NCBI RefSeq assembly: GCF_014201905.1
Contig: NZ_JACHFM010000011.1
Span: 1-32,261, forward strand
Source of the DNA: Amaricoccus macauensis
GTDB lineage: Bacteria > Pseudomonadota > Alphaproteobacteria > Rhodobacterales > Rhodobacteraceae
Direction: 5' to 3'
Length of the DNA stretch: 32,261 nucleotides
Under the pieces are notes generated by a model. It was not told the origin of the DNA. It saw only the letters and a list, made by a program, of their open reading frames with translations, and made no database searches. This document shows, piece by piece, positions 29,963-32,261 of the stretch. Made by a program: the position numbers and the translations under genes. Each line of letters begins with the position of its first letter. Positions within the stretch are counted from its first letter, which is position 1.

Positions 29963-30360
29963 GAATGCGAGCAATAGCCGCGGTCGGCGCTGGGATCCTC
30001 GCAGCGGCATCGGGCGCCCAGGCGGCCGGGTCATTCGTGTGCGAGCGCTCTCCGACCGTCGAAGTCGCGGAACAGGTCGGCGGCAACTTCGCTCTCCAGA
30101 ACATCGTCAACGAGTATCGCGTTCGGTGGGATGCCGTCGAAGCCAGACGCGAGTGCGAGGCCTTCGCGGCAGGGCAGCCCTCGGAGATCAGCTGCTTGAA
30201 CGGTCGGCGAGACTGGACGGCGATCATGGCGAGCGTGCCTGGAGACTACTTCGGTCAGTCTAACAAGGCGCTCGCCGCGACCTATCGGAAGGAGATGCAA
30301 CGAGGGAACGGCTTCAAGGAAGCCATGGCCTACTGCCGTAGCGTGGGCGCTATCGAGTAG
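29959..30360 (+). CDS. Secreted protein between virB5 and virB6
   Basis: A 133-residue protein with a signal peptide (A-A-A-S-G-A-Q-A cleavage). The mature part has four cysteines (F-V-C-E, R-E-C-E, I-S-C-L, Y-C-R), an arrangement fit for two disulfides in the periplasm, and a helical end K-E-M-Q-R-G-N-G-F-K-E-A-M. It matches no family that I know. It is less GC-rich than the flanking vir genes. The ATG overlaps virB5 by 4 nt and the stop is 7 nt before virB6, so it is co-expressed. Possible roles are entry exclusion or support of pilus assembly, both speculative. Confidence 0.7.
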   Translation: MRMRAIAAVGAGILAAASGAQAAGSFVCERSPTVEVAEQVGGNFALQNIVNEYRVRWDAVEARRECEAFAAGQPSEISCLNGRRDWTAIMASVPGDYFGQSNKALAATYRKEMQRGNGFKEAMAYCRSVGAIE

Positions 30361-30367
30361 GTTTGAG

Positions 30368-31543
30368 ATGGCGACGTACATCCAGGACACCCTGACGAAA
30401 ATCGACGTCTCTGTTGCGACTTACGCGCAGAACGTGTTCGTCGACATCGGTGGACCGATCGCCGCTACCATCCGCCTCGCGGGATTGGTGTCGCTCGCCT
30501 TCCTGGCCGTCAACGTCGTCATGCAATGGGCCCCGCTTCGGGTAGCCGACTTCGTCAAGTGGAGTGTGCGCTACCTGATCATCCTGGCCGTCGCCACGTC
30601 GTGGAACCAGTTCCTTCCCTTCTACGACATGCTCACCAACGTCCCGAGCTCAATCGGGGCAGAGCTGCTCGACGTGGCCAGCGCCCCGACCCTCAACGAG
30701 GCGCTGGATCAGATGGTGACGTCGATCTTCGACTTCTCCGACCGCGCGGCCGACGAGAGCGGCTTCTTCTCGATCAGCTTGCTCTCGATCGTTCTCGCCA
30801 TCGTTGGGGCCCTCATGGCATGCGTCGCCATCCTCGTCGCCGCGATCGCCAAGATCGGCCTAGCCATGGCGGTGTCTCTGGCCCCGATCTTCATCGGGAC
30901 TCTGCTATTTCGGGGTACCAGCGATCTGTTCGCGAGCTGGGCGAAGTTCACCCTCGGCTTCGCACTGATCCCGCTCGTGCTCGCCGGCGTCATGGGCGCG
31001 ATCGTCGGGATCGGTGGCGCCATGATTGCCGAGATTGACGCCGCGGTGACGCTGACGGATGCCGCCGGCTTCCTGATTGTCGCCCTCGCCGCGATCTTCC
31101 TGATGTCCCAGGTGCCGACAATGGTGAACGGCCTCGCCGGCACCGTCGTAGCCACTGCGAGCGGCGTCCGCGAGGCGCGCCAGCTCGCCGGAGGTGTCGG
31201 CGCGGCCGGCAGCGGGGTGAAGGCGGTCGCCCGCACCGCGCACCCGGCGGTCGCGGCGGTCTCCGGCGCGGTCGGCGCCGCCCGCGCCGCCGAGGGCGGC
31301 ATGGGCGCCCGAGCCTCCGCCGGCGCGCAGGAGCTCGTCCAGCACTACGAGGCCCGGAAGAAGGGGCGCGAGCGCCATCAGGCGCGCATGGCGAACATGG
31401 GCCGGCGCTCCACCTTAGGCGGCGACTTCGAAGCCGCCCAGGCTGGTTCGCTGCAGTTCAGCCGCGAGCGAAGGCGCCAGCGCGCCGAGGCGCGAACCGC
31501 TGACCGGTCGACCTCCGACAAGGCCAAGGCGCCGCCCGGCTAA
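30368..31543 (+). CDS. virB6: VirB6/TrbL membrane protein
   Basis: A 391-residue polytopic inner-membrane protein. About six hydrophobic helices lie between residues 30 and 265, including L-S-I-V-L-A-I-V-G-A-L-M-A-C-V and the K-I-G-L-A-M-A-V-S-L-A-P-I-F-I-G segment typical of VirB6. The 120-residue C-terminal tail is hydrophilic, rich in Ala, Arg and Gly, and probably cytoplasmic and flexible. VirB6 forms part of the inner-membrane channel for DNA. ATG 30368 follows a weak Shine-Dalgarno (TAGGTTTGAG). It ends 74 bp before virB8; this short gap holds nothing notable. Confidence 0.92.
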   Translation: MATYIQDTLTKIDVSVATYAQNVFVDIGGPIAATIRLAGLVSLAFLAVNVVMQWAPLRVADFVKWSVRYLIILAVATSWNQFLPFYDMLTNVPSSIGAELLDVASAPTLNEALDQMVTSIFDFSDRAADESGFFSISLLSIVLAIVGALMACVAILVAAIAKIGLAMAVSLAPIFIGTLLFRGTSDLFASWAKFTLGFALIPLVLAGVMGAIVGIGGAMIAEIDAAVTLTDAAGFLIVALAAIFLMSQVPTMVNGLAGTVVATASGVREARQLAGGVGAAGSGVKAVARTAHPAVAAVSGAVGAARAAEGGMGARASAGAQELVQHYEARKKGRERHQARMANMGRRSTLGGDFEAAQAGSLQFSRERRRQRAEARTADRSTSDKAKAPPG

Positions 31544-31617
31544 GGGCGCTCCCACCCGCAGATCATCGTTCGCGCGCGCCCGCGTCGCGGCGCCATGGAA
31601 AAGGAGTCCGCCCGCTC

Positions 31618-32261
31618 ATGTCCCAGAGATCCGACGTCGCGCAGCGCTTCGAGGACGAGGTCTTCTTCGACCTGCAGCGGCGGGCGGCGCTCTTCGGCTG
31701 GCTCGCCGGCCTGTCGCTGGCGACGGCTCTCTGCTCGGTCGCGGCGATGGTCTTCATGCTGCCGCTCAAGGAGATCCGCCCCTACGTCGTCATGGTCGAC
31801 CGCCAGACCGGCGAGTCCGAGCTCGTGGTCTCGACCCGGCCGGCCGACCTCGCCGAGACCGACGCGGTGCGCCAGGCCGAGCTCGTCCGCTACGTCAGCG
31901 AGCGCGAAACCTACGACACCGCCGACAACCGCGAGCGCATCCCGGCGGTCCTCGCCACCTCGCAAGGCCAGGCGGCGACCTCGCTCCGTTCGCTCTGGAC
32001 CAAGGAAGCCGACCAATACCCGCCCGCGATCTACGGCGAGGACAGCCTGATCAAGGTGAAGGTCCGCTCGGTCGCGATCCTGAACGACGCGACGGCCCAG
32101 GTGCGCTTCACCCGTACCCTCGAGCAGCCGGGCATGCAGCCGGTGGTCCGCGCCTTCGTCGCCACCGTCGGCTTCGCCTTCCAGCCGCGGGTCGAGCGCA
32201 CGCTCGAGGCGGTCTGGCAGAACCCGCTCGGCTTCACCGTGACGAGCTACCGCATCGACGC
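31618..32261 (+). CDS. virB8: VirB8, N-terminal part
   Basis: The first 214 residues of VirB8, cut by the window edge. A short cytoplasmic N-terminus (S-Q-R-S-D-V-A-Q-R-F-E-D-E-V-F-F) is followed by one membrane helix (about 26-48) and the NTF2-like periplasmic domain: P-Y-V-V-M-V-D-R-Q-T-G, D-N-R-E-R-I-P, D-S-L-I-K-V-K-V-R-S-V and N-P-L-G-F-T-V-T-S-Y-R. The ATG 31618 follows AAAAGGAG. VirB8 links inner- and outer-membrane parts of the secretion channel. VirB9-VirB11 are expected next, beyond the window. Confidence 0.94.
   Translation, partial: MSQRSDVAQRFEDEVFFDLQRRAALFGWLAGLSLATALCSVAAMVFMLPLKEIRPYVVMVDRQTGESELVVSTRPADLAETDAVRQAELVRYVSERETYDTADNRERIPAVLATSQGQAATSLRSLWTKEADQYPPAIYGEDSLIKVKVRSVAILNDATAQVRFTRTLEQPGMQPVVRAFVATVGFAFQPRVERTLEAVWQNPLGFTVTSYRID

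Overview
This GC-rich window looks like part of an alphaproteobacterial plasmid or integrative conjugative element. Three things point to Alphaproteobacteria: a MucR/Ros-type regulator, an RPA-family replication initiator together with a RepC-like initiator, and a VirB-type mating apparatus in the layout usual for that class. Most genes are packed with 1-16 nt overlaps, so operons are easy to see. No RNA gene or CRISPR array was seen.

Left part (1-13.2 kb) is a defence and addiction island. It holds the end of an SRAP (YedK/HMCES-like) gene, a ParD antitoxin with a frameshifted ParE toxin, and a three-gene operon in which a HerA-like ATPase sits between a ribbon-helix-helix antitoxin and a RelE/ParE toxin. 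Next comes a 1649-residue single-chain Type ISP restriction-modification enzyme. Convergent to it is a three-gene operon coding for a SIR2-domain protein, a 191-residue middle protein and an SMC-like ATPase with a zinc hook, in the same gene order as Lamassu/ABC-3C systems.

Middle part (13.4-19.4 kb) is the maintenance core. It has a mucR-like regulator with altered zinc ligands, an MgtC-family membrane protein, a small hypothetical, a small zinc-finger protein and a large ParB-like protein without ParA. An iteron origin follows, with seven 17-bp repeats, a DnaA box and an eighth degenerate repeat that contains the start codon of the RPA initiator. Remains of IS3-family insertions lie just after this gene.

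A compact CBASS-like operon (19.4-21.9 kb) codes for a CD-NTase, a SLATT two-TM effector and a DUF4238 protein.

Right part (22-32.3 kb) is for transfer. On the minus strand lie a second, RepC-like initiator, a TrbM-like protein and a small secreted protein. Divergent from these, on the plus strand, are a small hypothetical, a membrane protein, VirB1, VirB2, VirB3, VirB4, a small lipoprotein, VirB5, a secreted protein, VirB6 and the start of VirB8, which runs off the window. The region between the two operons holds a strong inverted repeat followed by a plus-strand terminator, which would fit an antisense RNA to the repC leader.

Together these genes describe a self-transmissible element that copies itself (two initiators), partitions, conjugates and carries at least three phage-defence systems plus toxin-antitoxin modules. 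All functions are inferred from sequence reading; no database search was run.
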